64,000 bases of DNA from positions 3,720,001-3,784,000 of the forward strand of contig JAOVFP010000004.1 of the NCBI GenBank assembly GCA_025738555.1. Reading direction: 5' to 3'. Under the pieces are notes generated by a model. The model saw nothing but the letters and a program-made list of their open reading frames with translations, was not told the origin of the DNA and made no database searches. Source of the stretch: Cyathus striatus. Lineage: Eukaryota; Basidiomycota; Agaricomycetes; Agaricales; Nidulariaceae. Position numbers and translations under genes: made by a program. The stretch's first letter is position 1. Every line of letters starts with the position of its first letter. Positions 63,457 to 64,000 of the stretch are shown piece by piece.

Positions 63457-64000
63457 CTACAAATCTATCAATAGAGCCTCTTTCCTTTCTTTCTGCTCAA
63501 AGCCGCTCGGGACAGCAGGGAATGACGCGGGATTTAATGTTGGCGCTACAGGGAACTGGGGTAATTGTGATGGTGGCGGGGGGGCATATTGCTGTTGAGG
63601 CTGGTGCTGGGGAGCATACTGCTGATGCGAGGCTGAAACGGTGTTACTGCGAATCAAATTCGGGTTGACATTTATGGGTGCAGGAGGGGACGCGACATAG
63701 GAGACAGTGTTGTGTCGTTGCAGGACCGGACCAGGACTAGAGACATATTGTGCTTCTTGAAGTGGGGCGGGGGCACTGACAGGCTGTGGCACGGGAGCAG
63801 CGTATTGCTGCACCGGAGGGAGAGATTGTTGTAAAGAAACAGAAGTCGTTTCTGGAGGAGGCGGACTCTGAATAGGGGCATGTGATAGCGGGTTGTACGT
63901 TACAGGTGGTAATGTCTGACTTGTACTTGGTGTTGGTGACGAAGCATACATATATTGCTGTTGGGGAATTGACACCGCGGTGGGTACATACTGTTGTTGT
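63457..64000 (-). CDS. C-terminus of a probable clathrin/ESCRT-0 adaptor (Vps27- or epsin-like), partial
   Basis: An open frame enters from beyond base 64000 and ends at 63457-63459. The visible ~180 residues are Pro/Gln/Ser/Tyr-rich (QQQYVPTAVSIPQQQYMYAS; SHQQYAPQHQPQQQYAPPPP). The last residues are FEQKERKEALLIDL. A terminal LLIDL is a clathrin-box type motif, seen at the extreme C-termini of yeast epsins and Vps27-like ESCRT-0 proteins. The low-complexity PQ-rich tail fits both. The catalytic or lipid-binding N-terminal domains (FYVE/VHS or ENTH) are outside the window, so the identification rests on the motif and composition only. The methionine-like start at 63975 is a GTG and is not a start. 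Confidence 0.5.
   Translation of the reverse strand, partial: QQQYVPTAVSIPQQQYMYASSPTPSTSQTLPPVTYNPLSHAPIQSPPPPETTSVSLQQSLPPVQQYAAPVPQPVSAPAPLQEAQYVSSPGPVLQRHNTVSYVASPPAPINVNPNLIRSNTVSASHQQYAPQHQPQQQYAPPPPSQLPQFPVAPTLNPASFPAVPSGFEQKERKEALLIDL

Overview
This window looks like nuclear DNA of a wood- or litter-decaying Agaricomycete (Basidiomycota). Genes are dense and carry many short introns of about 45-70 bp. The gene content is fungal and mushroom-like: a GH7 cellobiohydrolase with a CBM1, a DUF6533 seven-helix protein, a GT69/CAP59-type mannosyltransferase, a CFEM protein, an agaricomycete F-box protein, a C2H2 regulator and a Helitron. No bacterial operon structure, rRNA, CRISPR array or convincing tRNA was seen. 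All gene models were spliced by hand. Where exon joins were traced they keep the frame and the conserved motifs; unresolved ends are stated.

Layout. 1-8 kb: 5' part of an unknown gene (-), p24 cargo receptor (+), CFEM GPI protein (-), ornithine carbamoyltransferase (-), Nbs1/nibrin-like DNA-repair protein (+). 8.3-9.3 kb: a compact non-autonomous Mutator-like element. 10-18 kb: DUF6533 membrane protein, GT69 glycosyltransferase, RNase P subunit Rpp30, and a tungstate-binding-protein-like PBP, all (+). 18-25 kb: cytochrome P450 (-) and a KDM4/Rph1-like JmjN-JmjC-PHD histone demethylase (-). 25-27.7 kb is gene-poor. 27.7-33.3 kb: C2H2 regulator, two unknown small proteins, and a DEUBAD/ASX-homology protein (+). 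33.5-39 kb: a BAP1/UCH37-type deubiquitinase (-), a GH5 hydrolase (+), a secreted HNH (DUF1524) nuclease (-). 39.4-45.7 kb: one Helitron with a damaged RepHel gene (-). 46.7-64 kb: Mid1, a mitochondrial ABC1/ADCK1-type kinase and a CNNM/Mam3 transporter (+), F-box and GH7-CBM1 (-), APC2 (+), and the 3' end of a probable clathrin adaptor (-).

How the genes relate. Most neighbours are unrelated housekeeping genes. The clearest functional link is at 32.0-35.2 kb. There a DEUBAD (ASX-homology) protein and a UCH-family deubiquitinase lie tail to tail, 166 bp apart. DEUBAD proteins are the obligate activators of BAP1 and UCH37 deubiquitinases in animals, so this pair is a candidate linked fungal PR-DUB-like module. 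Other notable points: a 12-nt micro-exon in the p24 gene; an exact 17-bp tandem-heptamer motif shared by two promoters; a 9-bp target-site duplication around the Mutator-like element; an apparent frameshift in APC2; a Tyr/Gln-rich tail on the histone demethylase; and SUMO-interaction-like repeats at the Nbs1 C-terminus.
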